Shown in pieces: positions 1 to 13,800 of a DNA stretch of 64,000 bases. The notes under the pieces were generated by a model. It was not told the DNA's origin, searched no databases, and was given only the letters and a program-made list of their open reading frames with translations. Origin of the DNA: Odobenus rosmarus divergens (lineage: Eukaryota; Chordata; Mammalia; Carnivora; Odobenidae); contig NW_004451010.1 of NCBI RefSeq assembly GCF_000321225.1, forward strand, positions 1,145,863 through 1,209,862, written 5' to 3'. Position numbers and translations under genes: made by a program. Position 1 is the stretch's first letter; each line of letters starts with the position of its first letter.

Positions 1-910
1 GGAAGAAGTTGGAGACATTTTGGAAACTCAAGCACATGATACAATTTCAGGATATGATTATTATAAAATTCAGGTGTTTTAAGAGTATTTCACATGCAAA
101 TTATTTTTGGATTTTCCACAGGTCTACTGGCTTCCAACTGATGTGGATGATTAGGCCTATCGCTGTGGTATTTAATCACTCACACTAATCATGGGTAATT
201 GTGGGCATAAAGGAAGGGTGTCAGGTTATCTCACACCACAGAATTTCAACCAGTGTTTGTGAGTATGCAAAAGAATGGACCAAGACCCAATCTTTTGTAG
301 CAGGGAAAATGATGAAAAGTTCATTGGTATTCTTTTATCCCTTGCCACCACTAAACAATGCTTTTGAAATGAGGCCTTCTGCTTTTATTACAGTGATACG
401 TATCTATCAATAAGTGATAATGTTAACATTAAGAATTCCACATGCTCATGCTCTCACATGAATAATTGTGCTGGAGGAGGTTATATATTTGCCTATAAAG
501 AATCTATAAATGGGATCAGTGGTGAAATTGCTGGTGACAAAAAGCCTAGGAAGGGAATGAGCAAGAGAGAAATAGAAACGGGGACTGAGGGGACCTCTGC
601 TGAGAGAGAGAGAACTGAATTCACAGAATATCCAAAGGTCCCAATCCCAGTGGGCAAGGGAAGACGAACAGTAACAGAAGCTGGGAAACAGAAAGGTGAG
701 GGCCCTCAGAGTTTTAGGTTCCTTTCTGGGAGAAAGATGTGCCCTCTACCAAATTCTCCTCTATCTCAAATTTTATAGTTCCCATATATTATATTATAGT
801 AAAGTTCCTATCCATCTGTATACTGGTTCCCATTTACTAAAAGTCTATTTGTCGGGTTACTGAACTGAAAAGCCTAATCCTAAAAGGTAGTTATCAGTAT
901 TCCCATTTTA
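1..910. other. Intron 20 sequence, no recognised element
   Basis: This stretch lies between DNAI3 exon 20 and the expected last exon, which is off the left edge. I looked on the minus strand for the family's C-terminal residues and did not find them. Two open frames on the plus strand (201-413 and 458-778) show no family resemblance, splice context or compositional bias. Positions 895-910 are the left target-site duplication of the next SINE. Confidence 0.6.
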
Positions 911-1122
911 TTTTATTTTTACTTATTTATTTTTAAAGATTTTATTTATTTATTTGACAGAGAGAGATACAGTGAGAGAGGGAACACAAGCAAGGGGAGT
1001 GGGAGAGGGAGAAGTAGGCTTCCCACTGAGCAGGGAGCCTGATGTGGGGCTCAATCCCAGAACCCTGGGATCATGACCTGATCTGAAGGCAGACACTTAA
1101 TGACTAAGCCACCCAGGCGCCC
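911..1122 (-). repeat. CAN-SINE (SINEC), antisense on plus strand
   Basis: The element starts with a T-rich run, then AAAGATTTTATTTATTTATT, and ends at the reversed tRNA-like head CCACCCAGGCGCCCC. A perfect 16-bp target-site duplication flanks it (895-910 and 1123-1138), so this is a fairly recent insertion. It is sense relative to DNAI3. Confidence 0.95.
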
Positions 1123-1138
1123 CAGTATTCCCATTTTA

Positions 1139-1255
1139 AAGACAAGAACTGAAGCTCAGCAGTGACATAAGCCCTGCTCCAGATCTCGTAGCTAGTAGTG
1201 GTGGGTGGAGTTGGGATTTGAGCCCATGTGTCTTCATTCTATATTCCACTCTTTT
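1139..1255 (+). repeat. MIR-type SINE fragment
   Basis: It resembles the MIR core and 3' part: a degraded 'cccatttta..gacaagaactgaagctcag' followed by 'gggatttgagccca'. The preceding SINE inserted at its left edge. Confidence 0.65.
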
Positions 1256-1261
1256 TGGACT

Positions 1262-1380
1262 ACCTGTTTTTCTTTAAACAAAAAATTTTTAAGTAATTTC
1301 TGCACCTAATGTGGAGTTCAAACTCACTTCTCTGAGATCAGGAGTCGGATGCTCTGTGGACTGAGTCAGCCAGGTGCCCC
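1262..1380 (-). repeat. Old, diverged CAN-SINE
   Basis: It is a short, diverged copy in reverse orientation, with 'gagatcaggagtcggatgct' and the head remnant 'gccaggtgcccc'. There is no clear target duplication, which fits an older subfamily. Confidence 0.75.
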
Positions 1381-1742
1381 ATGCACTACATGTTTTAAGG
1401 TATTATTCACTGGATGTTAAAATTCTATGCAATGAAAGATTCCAGATTTTGCATTGTTGTATCTATGAATGATATTCAGATGCCTTTGTATCTAAAGGAC
1501 TTTGAAATTACGGAAAACTTTAGAAAGTTAAATTGGATAGAATCTAGATAGGTGTCCAATTGATAGTTGTCACTCATGGTAATCTTGGAAATGAGAGAAA
1601 TACCCTTTTGACTGTCATGAGAAAGAGAGAAGAATGTGAAAAGGCATAATTTTCTTATTGAAACTGTGGAATAAGCCAAATATACATATTTCCACTGGGG
1701 TTAGAGGAAGGCAACGGCTTTTGTTTCTGAAATTTCACTTAC

Positions 1743-1865
1743 AACTTTTGTCTTCTCAAGTTCCAGCTCCATTTCCTTCCTTTCTTGTTCACGAATTTTC
1801 TTCCGTTCCTCTACATATTCCAGATGCTTGACTTCTCTTTCGAAGTAGTAATTCATGCTTGATAC
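1743..1865 (-). CDS. DNAI3: DNAI3 coding exon 20 (residues 797-837)
   Basis: The exon has 123 nt, phase 0 at both ends. The acceptor is TTCTAACAG|GTATCA and the donor GTT|GTAAGT. It begins [11 protein letters not shown] and continues as an almost entirely charged helix rich in E, K and R, matching the family's C-terminal segment. The donor shows that at least one more exon follows, outside the window. Confidence 0.96.
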
Positions 1866-4800
1866 CTGTTAGAAGCACAGGCCCATGAGAGGGGTGCCCA
1901 CGTGGAAGCCCTCGTATTCTTCACAAGGCTCTAGAAGAATTCCTGCTGCTTGTAATTCATTAGCTGGCTTACCTGCTTTGGGATACCACCCACAGGCCCA
2001 CTACCAGAGGAGCTAGCTCAACGTGGGGGCTACTGTGCTAAGGTTCAGGGTCCTGCAAATTGGAGGATTCCATGAAGGGAGTGGGGTTGGAGGAAGAGAA
2101 CAGCAAAAAATTATAGTTTTGTAAAAGAAATACTCAGGGATGGCTTTTTTCCCTTTCCTTGCTTCTCACTTCTAAGCCTGAGGAAAGTATCATATCATCA
2201 ACCAAACTTGGAAAACCCAGATGAGGAGCTCAATGTAAACCCTAAAGGGACAGAAAGGGAAGCTGAGTTCCCCGGAGGACTTGGTGTGTGCACAGAAGAA
2301 CAGAAGCAGCGAAGTCAGCAGAAACCTTGGGCAAAGCAGCAGGGGATGGAAAGCTTTCTGCTTGCAGGTAAGTAGGCTGATGTTGGGACTTGTGGCGGAT
2401 TGTAATCTATATATTTAATGTTGGTTGTATATGTATTTACTTATTTCTATTCATTGATTTTCTTTTTATCACCTTATTATTACTATTACTTAAAACTGGC
2501 GGGTGGTGCCTATGGAAGGGCAGAAAATTGCCTCCTCAGCCATGCTGCCTACAGTACACCAACTTGGGAGAAGATGGGGTGGAGGTGGGCAATGGAGAGA
2601 TGTATCAAAATGTCAACTGGGCCTCTAGGAAGGGCATCACTGAAGGAGTCCCGTCCTTCAACAGTCTGAAAATAACATTTTATGAATCCCCAAATCAATT
2701 CTTTTCTGAATCTGGGCTTCATTTACTTGTCCTTTCTCTCATCACATTTGTTTTTCTGTGGTTTCAAGTTATTTAACTCATACAACAGAAATACATCCCT
2801 TATTTGGGATTGTGTGATTCTTTTGTTTTCTTACAGAGCAAAAATGCTGTCATTTCTGAACACACTTTTAAAACATGCCTCAGCAATATCTGGTCACATA
2901 AATTCTCAGAGCCAAAAGGTACTAACCTCATTGGTGGAAGGGTGACTTAATGTCCAAGGAATTTCCAATATATGCAGTGTTCCATAATAATCAGCTATGG
3001 CTATAAATTGCTGCTTAGCTGAAAGATCCAAAAAATGGGGGGGGGGGAAAACAGAAAGTCATCCTGGAGATTAAACATGAAATGTGTTTTTGTTTTTTGG
3101 TCTCCCAAAAGACCTGCTGTGGTTATGATAATCTTGGCATCTTCATCAGGCTTTCATGACCGAGGACAATATTAACTGATATATAAAAATCATTTTTTCC
3201 AGTTGATGAAATGAAAGTCAAGACCCGGAGCCTTTGTCAGCTACCCTGCCCACCTCAAATCTTGTCTTCTTGGTGCTCATGTAAGGAGTGTGGCTCCCAG
3301 CTGAGGTTGACCCTCTGTGTGGCTGGGCCACTGGACAGACTTGAGAAGAAAGTGAGGATAACACAGGGAAAGATTTTCAAAGAAAAATCATGAAGCCAGT
3401 TTTCACCAAAGACTCAGTAAGGGCTGAAGGATACCATTATCCAGATGAATTTCAAAGACACAGCCAGAACCCATTTTCTTATTATAAAAAGAGATTGCTT
3501 CTTTTGATCATTGAAAATGGATATAAAACACAAATGTGTTTAAGAATTTTAATTTTCTACCTTATCATATGGGGTTTCTTTTCTTATATTCAGAAGGTTT
3601 GGTTTAAATTGTTAAATCCTAGACTCATAATCCCTGGATGTATACAAAAGCAATGTTTTATAGCAAAGATGGGGAAAAAACCCACACTTGGTGACACGTA
3701 AGGCCAAGTGGTTGCCAGAATGTGACACTCTAGAAATTCTGAAGACTGAATTTCTAAACGTAATGTTTCTGAGAGAGAAAAGGATAGAAAGATAATTTTA
3801 TGCCTGCATACCTTTGGAAACAAAGGGAAACTTCTTTTAAAAGAGGCAAATATACTGGGTTTATATAGAAAGTAGTGCTTAGGTAAAACAGAGAAATTGG
3901 GACAAAGGATATAAATTACTTTTCCGAGGACACATCCTTGAATTTCTGCTTGCTTTGTTATACATTGTTTTTTTCCTCATAATTAGTTCAAAAGTTAAAA
4001 GTTTAAATAGACAAATGACCCCAGAGAGTCATTTGATCTCATGAAAAGAATTGCTTGATATTGTCCAAGGAAAAGCCAGAAAAATGATAAAATATTGAAA
4101 ATTTGTGATGTAATGAAAAATTAAAGATACAAGAATTACTCTATTTGGGAAAGAAGCAGCAAAAGGTACCAAAGATTTAGGGATCACACTGTCTGACCTG
4201 GAGAAGATAAGGATGCTTTTCATCGTGTGGTTAGTTCAAAATCAGCCTCTGCTTGTCATACTAACCATGCCTCAGAAATAATTGTTGATAAAACAATGAG
4301 AGAAACTCAGGTTGTATCCAGAGTTTGAGTGTAAGAAGGAAGGGGAAGGAAGGGAAGAGAAAGGATGGGATGGGCAAAACTTGAGAAAAAAATATCAGAC
4401 TCTTTCCAGATGAATGTCAAAATGTTCCTGAGTTGCCCTCCAAAAAACAAAATAACTTAGGTCATTTAATTAGAATTAACACACCAGAGAAGGTCCAGGG
4501 TTTGATGTAGGTGATCATGGTTATGCAGATGTTTTGTGACAGGGCTGGCTCATGAGTTTTCTCCAGAAGGTCCCAGATGTCAACGTATCCATCTTCTCGG
4601 CCAATATAGAAAACTCCAGGCCTTGTCAGGGACCAGTGGCCTGCAGTATACCTTTTTGGTGCACAGGATGACTGAAGGAGGGGTCCAGTCTTTAAACAAA
4701 ATTTTAAAAGCCCACATGAAAACTTTTGTTATTATCTGAGGTGTATTCACAATGATTTTCTTTAAGTACAACTCAGATGGCTATGATCATGGAACAGCAC

Positions 4801-7800
4801 AATTATGCCCACTCTGAACTCTTAGTTCTTTTTCTTATAGGATTTTATATAATGCCAACTCTTTTATTTCCTGTGCATTTTTTATAACATTTTTTTCTTA
4901 TTTTAGTTGCCTTTTAGAAAAGATCAAACCTTCCAGTCAAGCTGGAGATTGGTGGATGTTAGGTAAGTAAAGATTATAAGGAAATTTTGCTTATACCTTT
5001 ATTTTGCTGTTGGGTGTCTATTTCCAATGGAGACAACTCTGGCAGCCAGGAAAAAAAGCCAATAAAAAGTCAATTCCAGCTGTGAGCTGCATCCAATGGC
5101 TTGCAAATATTGTTTGGAAGAGGATTTTAGACCAGCAAAGCACTGGTATAAGATCAGCTTCTCTTTTCTTTACCATGGGGTAATTTGCCCTCTTTGGGAG
5201 GTTTTCAGAGAGGAAAAAGATCAGATGTGCTCTCCTCTTACTGCCGCACTCCACCTGACAAGCAGGTGTATTCATTTATCTACTTATAGCTGCAGAGACT
5301 AAACTGTGAAGCTGTTTCCTACCCTCTGAGACATGCATAAGAAACTTCCCTGTGGGAAATGAAGAATATCTCAGATTCATGGACTCCTTATCCTGTTCTT
5401 GCCCACCTTGCCCAGCTCCTTCCATTTCTGTGGATAACCCGGTTCTTGGCCCCTGAATAGTCTATGGACAATCTTGCCTAATTTTCTTTTTCTTTAACAA
5501 CAAAACTGATACTTATTCACTGTAAAAAAGAAAATTGGACATACTGAAGTACATTGGTATAAAGTAGAAGTCCTTTTGTGGATGGGCACTTTAAGTAGTT
5601 TCCAGTTGTTTCAATGACAAACTCGTACATAAATTCACACAAGTATTTGTGTAAGTTAGAGTCCCAGAAGTGAAAGTGTTAGGTCAAAGAATATATATAT
5701 GTATATGTATATTTTTATCACTTTATTTAAAGAACATATATATTCTTTACTGAAGAATATATGTATATTTTTATTCATTTTATTCGAAGAATATCTATTC
5801 ATATAAATGTTATATATATAAATATACACATTATATATCATTTTTTTCAAAGAATATATGTATTACAGCTATGAAATAGATATACATACATATTTCAGAT
5901 TTTGATGATCTTAAATTGCACACTAAAGAGACTTGTCACGCTGATTTCCTCACACCTTTGCCTCACTGGATTTTATCAGTCTTTCCAGTTTTTGGCAGTT
6001 TAGCTTCTATTTGCCTGGAACCAGGCCCTCTCCTAATCCTGACTGCCAGAGTCCTGCTGCTGCTTCCCTGTGGTCCATGCATGTCTCTGGTCTCTTGGCA
6101 ACAGACCCCTTAGCTTTCTTACTCCCACTTTCTGAACCTGTGGACATATTCCTGGTACAGAAGCAAAGTTGATAGACGCAGTGCTTCTCCTTGGACTTCA
6201 TAGTAACCAGCATCCCATCATTTATTTTAAGGGGAGGAAAAAACATAAAATAAATCAACTGCCCACAATACATATTTTGAAGAAAGACTGTTAGGTCTTA
6301 GAGAGCAAAAGACGTAAATATTGTTTCCTTCCCTCAGGGAAGAAAGGCAAATGGTTGTGTTTTCAAAAGGCTTACGTGGTTCTGCTGACAAGCTGGAACC
6401 CAAGCCATCTGTTGTAATTTCTCTAAAAAGTGTCCCTAAGGCACTGTTATGTCAGAACAGTCTATTGTTCCCATTGTCTTTCTCAGTAACAAAGGACCAC
6501 ACACCCACTCCTCCATTTTTCAGGCAACTCACCATAACACCTTCTTTCCAGATGGCCACATTCCATCCCCCAATTGTGAGGATAATGTCCTTGTAAAAAG
6601 GTGACCTCTGAACAGTGTGGACAGATCCATCATGGATAGTGTAGAGGCTCACTGGCTTCTTTGCTGTTGGGATGGAAAGGCCACTTCATGTTTAATAATA
6701 GTGTTTATATTCCTGCATGAAGAATAGGCAGAACTCCAGTGGATGGACAGGTCATGATTAATGGGATCCAAGCACAGACAACAAGAGGTCAGTTGGGGTA
6801 AATGAATCTGTCAAGGAACAGCTCTTCCTCTTTTTATGTAAAGTCTAGGGAATTTCCATCAAGGCCATTTTTCCAGCTCAAAGGAATATTTCATGGTTTT
6901 TTTCATTTACTCATTCATTAACCCACTTGGTTGGCCAATAAATATTTGTGGATTGCCTATATGTATCTATAGGTACTACAGATGGCTGAGTAAACAATGG
7001 TTAATAAATGAACATGATCCCGCCCTCATGGAGCTTACAGTCTAATGGGAAAGACAGATATTCAATAAATAATATCCAATATCCAATAAACAAATCCCAA
7101 AGTATATAATAAAAAAAATGTTAAAAGTGTTATGGTGGAAAAAAATTGCAAGAAAGAGTAACGAGGCACATCCATAATTTAGACCGAATGGTCAGAAAAG
7201 TCTTCTCTGAAGATGAGTCATTTAGTCCTAAGTAGCACTTTGGTGTGGGAAGATTTTAATGTGGAGGAGTATTCCAGATAGAGGCAACAACGCACCCCCA
7301 AGTCCTGCAGAGAGAAATGCTTAGTGCCTTTATAAATTTGAGGAAGGCAGTAAGACTGAAGTCTGGTAATCCCAGCATGAGACATATGAAACAGATGGGG
7401 ACCAGGAGGGTCCAGACCACACAGGGCCTTGTAGAAAAGGAGTTTAGATTATATTCTCCACATGATGTGTTTCACTGAGTCTTTTAGGACCAGAAGGCAA
7501 TCTGACTGATTTCTAAAGATTCTCTGACTGCTGTGAAGAGAATGAATTAGAGAGAGGTAAAAGAAAAGAGGGGACACCATAGGAGGTAGTTCTGGTAAGA
7601 GAACTTGGTAGCTTGGTTGAAAGTACAATGGACAAAAGTAGATGAGCAAGAAATATTTGCAAGCTGGAAATGACAAGACTTACAGATGGCTTGAATAGGA
7701 GGGCTGAGAATGATAGGTTTCTGCTAGGAGCAGCTGACTCCATGGAGTTTCCATTTATTGCAACCGGAAAGACCAGGGGGAGGCAGATTTGGATATTAAA

Positions 7801-10800
7801 ATCAAGAGTTCTCTGCTCCAGCCTACAGGTCCTCCTTTCCTTTAGGCTGTGTACCCCACCATTGCTTGGGTCTCCTCTCCCTGAGACCTGGATGCAGGGC
7901 TGGCTGCTCCCTACTCCTTGCTGCCCACACCCACCTCAAGAATGGCCATAAAGATATGTCCTATTTAGGCCAAACCATATTGTCCAGCTACCTTATATCC
8001 ATACCATGAACTTACTGTGAATCCCATCATATTGATAGCTATGTAAAAGCTGGATATTTCCCCCCCTCAGAACCCCAATGGGACATTAAGCTGAAAAAAG
8101 AAAAAAAATCCACCTACTAAACCTTGCAAATAGCTCATAGAGTTTCAAAGAGATATTTGTCCACCCATATTCATAGCAGCATTATTTGGAAGCAACCCAA
8201 GTGTTTATCGATAGACGAGGGAATAAATAAAATACGATATATAGATGCAATGGCATATTATTCATCCTTTGAAAGGAAGGAAATTCAGACATATGTTACA
8301 ACAAACTTGAGGATATGATGTTAAGGGAAAGAAGTCCATCACAAAAAGACAAATACTGTATGATTCCACTTATATGAGGTATCTACAGTAGTCACATTCA
8401 GAGAGATAGAAAGTAAATAGTGGTTGCCAGATGCTGAGAGTAGAGGGGAACAGGGAGCTAGTATTTAATGGGCGCAGAGTTTCAGTTTTGCAACATGGAA
8501 ATAGTCCTGGAGATGGGTTGCATGACAATGTGAAAGTACTTAATAGTAAAGAATTATACACTTAAAAATGATTAAGATGGTACATTTCACATTTATGTAT
8601 ATTTTACCACAATTCAAAAAGTTTATAAAAAGTAAAAATAAACAAAAAATTTAAATGTAGCTTTCCTGGATTAAAAAAAAAGACCAATTTTCCTCCAACT
8701 GAAGCTCCATCTTGAAGATAGCATAGGAGACATACTTCTAAGGCAATCTTGAAGCAATCTGGAAGATTCCTGGGAAGTCAGGAAAGCCCTGGACACCAGC
8801 AGCTTTCTTCTTGTTGCCGCTCTTGTTTTTCAGAGCCTGGTTTTTAACCTCCTATAGTGGGGGTTCCCTAGACACCACCTCACTCTGGTGAGCAGGGCCA
8901 TTCATGAGTCTGGAAGCCCTCTGCAGAATGTAATGATTACCAGTGATAGCAAGATTGATAACCACCAAGATTTATACTTTAAAATAACATGTTAGATGTT
9001 CTCAGCCCATAACTTTTCCTTCCTTTTGTCCTTTTAGGGACATTTAGTTCCATCTAGCAATGGATAGAGCTGTCCTTAAGTTATTAAATGGAGTACCAGA
9101 GGCCCCAGGCCAAGTTGCTATGAGAAAGTTACAATAAACAAAGAAGTAGTTTCCAGAATCATTATCTAATGCAGGATTCAGTATAGTGATGTGATTAAGA
9201 GTGCAGACTGCCTGGGTTCAAAATCTGGCAATTCTGGTACCTACCCCCTAGGGTTGCTATGAGGATTAAATGAGCTAATCCATGGAAAGTACTTGGAAGA
9301 ATGCATGATGCATGGCATGTGCCGATTTGTGAGTAGAGTACATGAAATAATTATGACAATTGTCATCATTCAGCCTTCATTTCTTGGCTTGTCACTTAGA
9401 TCATCTGGAAATTTTGTTTGATTTCCTTCTTTATCACATATATCTCATTCAGGATACTGCCTTTCAGACGCTTTTTCTTAGAAGAGGAAATTCTCCTTTC
9501 TGCCTTGTTGATAAGAACATGGGGTCCCTAGGAAATCAAGAAGGACTGCGTCCCAGTAATTGCCTCATCTTTACTCAGGTACACTCCATGGTTTTTACGA
9601 AAAACATTAGACTGGTTGCTCTCAAGGAAAACATTGCCAGTTTATGGATATAATTACGGCAAGCAGTGCACAGTTTAGAGGGTCTAAACATTGACTTTCT
9701 CTGAACTTCAGCCATTATCCAATGGGAATAAGTGTTGTTTGGCTTTCCATGTTACAAAATGCTTGACTAATGATTTTAAAGTATTTTAAAATATTATGAT
9801 GATTTTAAAGTATCCTTTTGGTAAGTAGTTAAAGTTATTTCTCTCCTTTTTTTTTTTTTTGCAATGAACTAAATGCCAGGAAATTAAAAGCAACTCTTCT
9901 TCTTCTTTACCAACCTATATTCCATTGGTCACAAAATCCTGGCATGTTGACTGCTAAGCCTCTCTTATATTTCCTCTGCTGTACATCCCTGTTACCATGC
10001 CTATACTTAGTCCTCTCCATCTCTCATCTAGACTATTGCAAGTGATCATTCTACTTCCATTGTAAGTCCCACCAATAAATTAATCCAGCCCCTGATCTCC
10101 TGCCAGAGTGATATTTTGATTATACCAGTGGCACTAGGATAAGTTTCGAAGCTTAGTAGGCTCTCAAGGCTCTTAGCCATTTGGACCCAGCTGTCCTTCC
10201 TGACACCTCTCCTGCTGCCCTCTCTATTGCTATGCTTTGGCTAGGAGATCTCCATTTCTTAATTGTCCACTGCTCTTTTGGGCTTCCATGTTTTTGCATT
10301 TATTATTCCTTCTATCTGGCACATCTTTCTCCAATTGGAAAATTACAATCCACCCTTCAAGACCCAGCTCAAATGTATCTCTCTTCAGTAGGGCCCTTTC
10401 TTAATGACTCAAGAGAGTTTGTCCCTTCCTGGTTTCCCATGTCACTTTGTGTTTGCTTCGAGCCACAGCTCTAATGACAGTGTAATGTCATCATTTGTTT
10501 ACGTGTTTGATTTTTCTAATAGATCATGGAACTCCTTTGGGGGAGGATAATATCTTGTTCATCTTCATATCCCCCAGTGCCTGGCACAAAATAGATTCTC
10601 AATAATGAATTGACGAATGAATGAAAGTAAGAAAGAAAGAACAAAGGGCGCCTGGGAGGCTCAGTCAGTTAAGTGCCTGACTCTTGATTTTGGCTCAGGT
10701 CATGATCTCAGGGTCTTGAGGTCAAGTCCCATGTTGGGCTCCATGCTAGGCATGGAGTCTGCTTAAGATTCTCTCTCTCCCTTTCCTTCTGCCTATCTCC

Positions 10801-13800
10801 GCCCCCTGCTCATGCTCTCTTGTTCTCTCTCTCTCAAAAAAAAAAAAAAAAAAAAAGAACAAACAACATTAGTGAGTTTCAAACACAAAGCTCTTGTTTT
10901 TTAAGTTTATTATCATTGGTTATTCTAGAAATGGAAAAAAATTTAAAATAAATAGCTAAACCTGTTTATCAGGGTCTGCCTCAAAAGCAGTTTAGGAAGC
11001 TGGCACCATGGTAAGGCCTCAAGAAACTCTGAGACCAGGAAGAACCAGTGTAACCAAGTCATGGCATCAGGGTCTCCACTGGTGTCCCAGCAGAACAGTG
11101 GAGACAGCCGCCGTGTGCATGCAGTACATGCACAATTAATACTCATGAATTATTGAATAAACAGGTACATGAATAAACATAAAAGTAGCTGAATGTAATT
11201 CATTATATCCAATATATAAATTTGAGTTCATCTTTTAAATCCTGGAATTTGAAATGAATGGAAAGTGGAAAATCAGTCTCACTTCTGCAAGCGCTTGACC
11301 TTTCCTTGGATCATATCTAATTCTCTCTCAATGCCCCACTCTTATCAATAACACACATTTTGGTTTCTGGTCAGAGGTTCTATGTCAGAAAACTAGGAGT
11401 GCTTCCGTTTCCAGATTAATATGGCTATCCTCGAGGCAATGCTGAGAAACACACCTTTCTGGGTCTAAGGCCGACTCCAGTCTGCAGAGCCAGACTCAGT
11501 AGATAGAAGGGGAGGGGGTGAAGTTCGAGGCAGAGACCTGAGACCCAGCAGCGGTCCCCTGCAGGCTGTATTTCTGACCTCTGACTCTGCTCAGTCACTC
11601 CCATGCCCGCTTGTTCTAAGATCAGATTCCCTTCTGCGAACCTAGTCAGCCTGCCCCACCTCACTGCTCCATGGTATGCTAGCAGTCCCAGCAGCTACGT
11701 CTTCCTGTGCTTCAGGTCATTCCACATTGCGAAATGTGGCTCAAATACATTTTCATGCCATAATCAAATCCAAAGCTTTAAAGTAAGCAGCTGTAATTGT
11801 AGTGAACCTCAGGGCTCCAAGCTTTGACAGGGAGCTTAGCTTATTAGGGAGCCGAACTCTTTGATTCCTGCTCCCAGCTGGGTGTGGTCCCCGTACCGCT
11901 GCTCAGCTGCCCGGAGTCTGCACACCGCTAGTCCCAGCCAGAGAGGAGGGTCCTGCAGCTACTTCTCCATTCTGTTCTACGTCGCCAAGATCATTGTAAA
12001 TTTAATTTATAATTTCACATTAATATTTTTCATATAGATGAGTTACCAAGTTGTTGAATTATTGAAACACATGTTTGTTTTTTTTAATTTAATCGTCCAA
12101 CTATCTTAGTCATTTAAGCATCAATATATCAGTACTCCTCAAATTTGAGGGAGGTGAAAACAAATCACCAGGCGAATCTTATTAAAAATCCATATTCCGA
12201 ATCTTATTAAAAATCCATATTCCGATTCGCAGGCCTGGGGTAGGGTCCAAGGTTCTGCATTTCTAACAGGCTCCCAAGTGCTGCTCTTTGAGGCCCTCAC
12301 TTTGAGTAGGTGCAGACACAGGACGTTAAGTGCCTTCCCTCCCCTCAGCAAGGCCAGGGTTACTCAGCACTTTGTAAAAAGGAATAACTTTGGGGTGCCT
12401 GGGTGGCTCAGTTGTTTACGTGTCTGTGGCTCAGGTCATGATCTCGGGGTCCTGGGATCAAGCCCCGTGTTGGGCTCCCTGCAGGCTCCCTGTGGGCTCC
12501 TCCCTGCTTGGCGGGGGAGTCTGCTTCTCTCTCTGCTCCTCCCCCCTGCTTGTTCTCCTCTCCCTCTCACTCTCTCTCTCAAATAGATAAAATCTTCTAA
12601 AAAAACAAAAGGAGTAACTTACTCATAACAGAGCAATCATCAAAACTTACTCATCAGTCGGCCAGTTTCAGGGTCTCTTTCCATTTTCCAATCTGTGTAT
12701 ATCACTCCACCTTCCTAAAAATATTACAGGTTTCTGATGAGTACAATGACAACTTAAGGGACTAAAGACCTCATATGCATGTACCAAGTCTGGCTGTAAC
12801 CCAAACAAGCACAAAGCAACAGGTTAACTCAGTCAAATGATAACTTGATATAGTGTGGAGGAGGCTCAAAGTGATTACTTGATTTTATATTGAACAAAAA
12901 AATGAATTTGTTGAATTTTTATGTACACATAGTGACATGGAAAACACAGGCATTTATGGAGATAATCTATGTACTGGGTTTCTAAAGTTTTTGTTAGTAG
13001 GAAATTGTCCCAATGGACCAAAAACTCCAGGAAGGGATCTGGTTCTACTTCTTCAGTGATTTGTTCTCAGCATGATACAAAGTCAGTACTTAAAAATATT
13101 TGTGAAGTAAGAGAGAAAAGGGGAATGTAAATTGATAATATGGTAGCGTTACCTTTAAAGTTGAGAACAGGAAAAAAATTCCATTTAAATAACATAACTA
13201 ATAATATATATTCCCACTTTCCTTATGGCCATTATAAGGAGAGGGGAAGGCAGGGGGACCTGGTGTAAAGGGGCAGAAAGCCACACACAGGGAAAAGATG
13301 CAGAACCCGTGAACAGCAGAGGTGGGAGAGGTTTAGAGGAAACCTTAGTCCCATGGCCCAACCAATAGAGGGAACACGGAGACTCAGAGAGGTTAAGTGA
13401 CTTAATCAGGGTCACCCAGATGCAGGCTCCTAATTCCAGTGTTTTTCTCTCTGGGTGATAAAAGGAAAACACAGAGAAGGGTGTATAAAAAGAGGAGTTG
13501 AGAGGCCTGGGAGGATGGCTTGGGATGTGTAGGCGAGGGAGAGGACAGGGGAAAACATCTGGCCAGCGCCCACTCATTCCCTCATCTGTGCTTTTATTCA
13601 TGAACACATGTAACAAACAAGGGCTGTGTTTGGTGTTGGAAATTCAGTCAGAGGACAAGCCTTCCCTCCACTCTCCACTTGTGGTGCCGAGGCCGAGAGA
13701 GCACAGACCGGCCCGCGTCCAGTGCACACACCTTCCCTGTTGGCTGTGGCACCTCACCCACCCTTATCATGAGTGAGCCCACGGTGTTTGCCACCGCTGT

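Noticed and set aside
4029..4223. Minus-strand frame containing [12 protein letters not shown] that resembles the DNAI3 segment [12 protein letters not shown]
   Set aside because: The true exon carrying that segment is at 2927-3018, with matching splice sites and phase. The frame at 4029 lacks the conserved residues upstream and has no fitting acceptor. The match is probably chance.
13185..13616. 143-codon minus-strand frame
   Set aside because: It spans a MIR on the opposite strand, shows no family motif, and would sit inside DNAI3 intron 15 without splice or start support.
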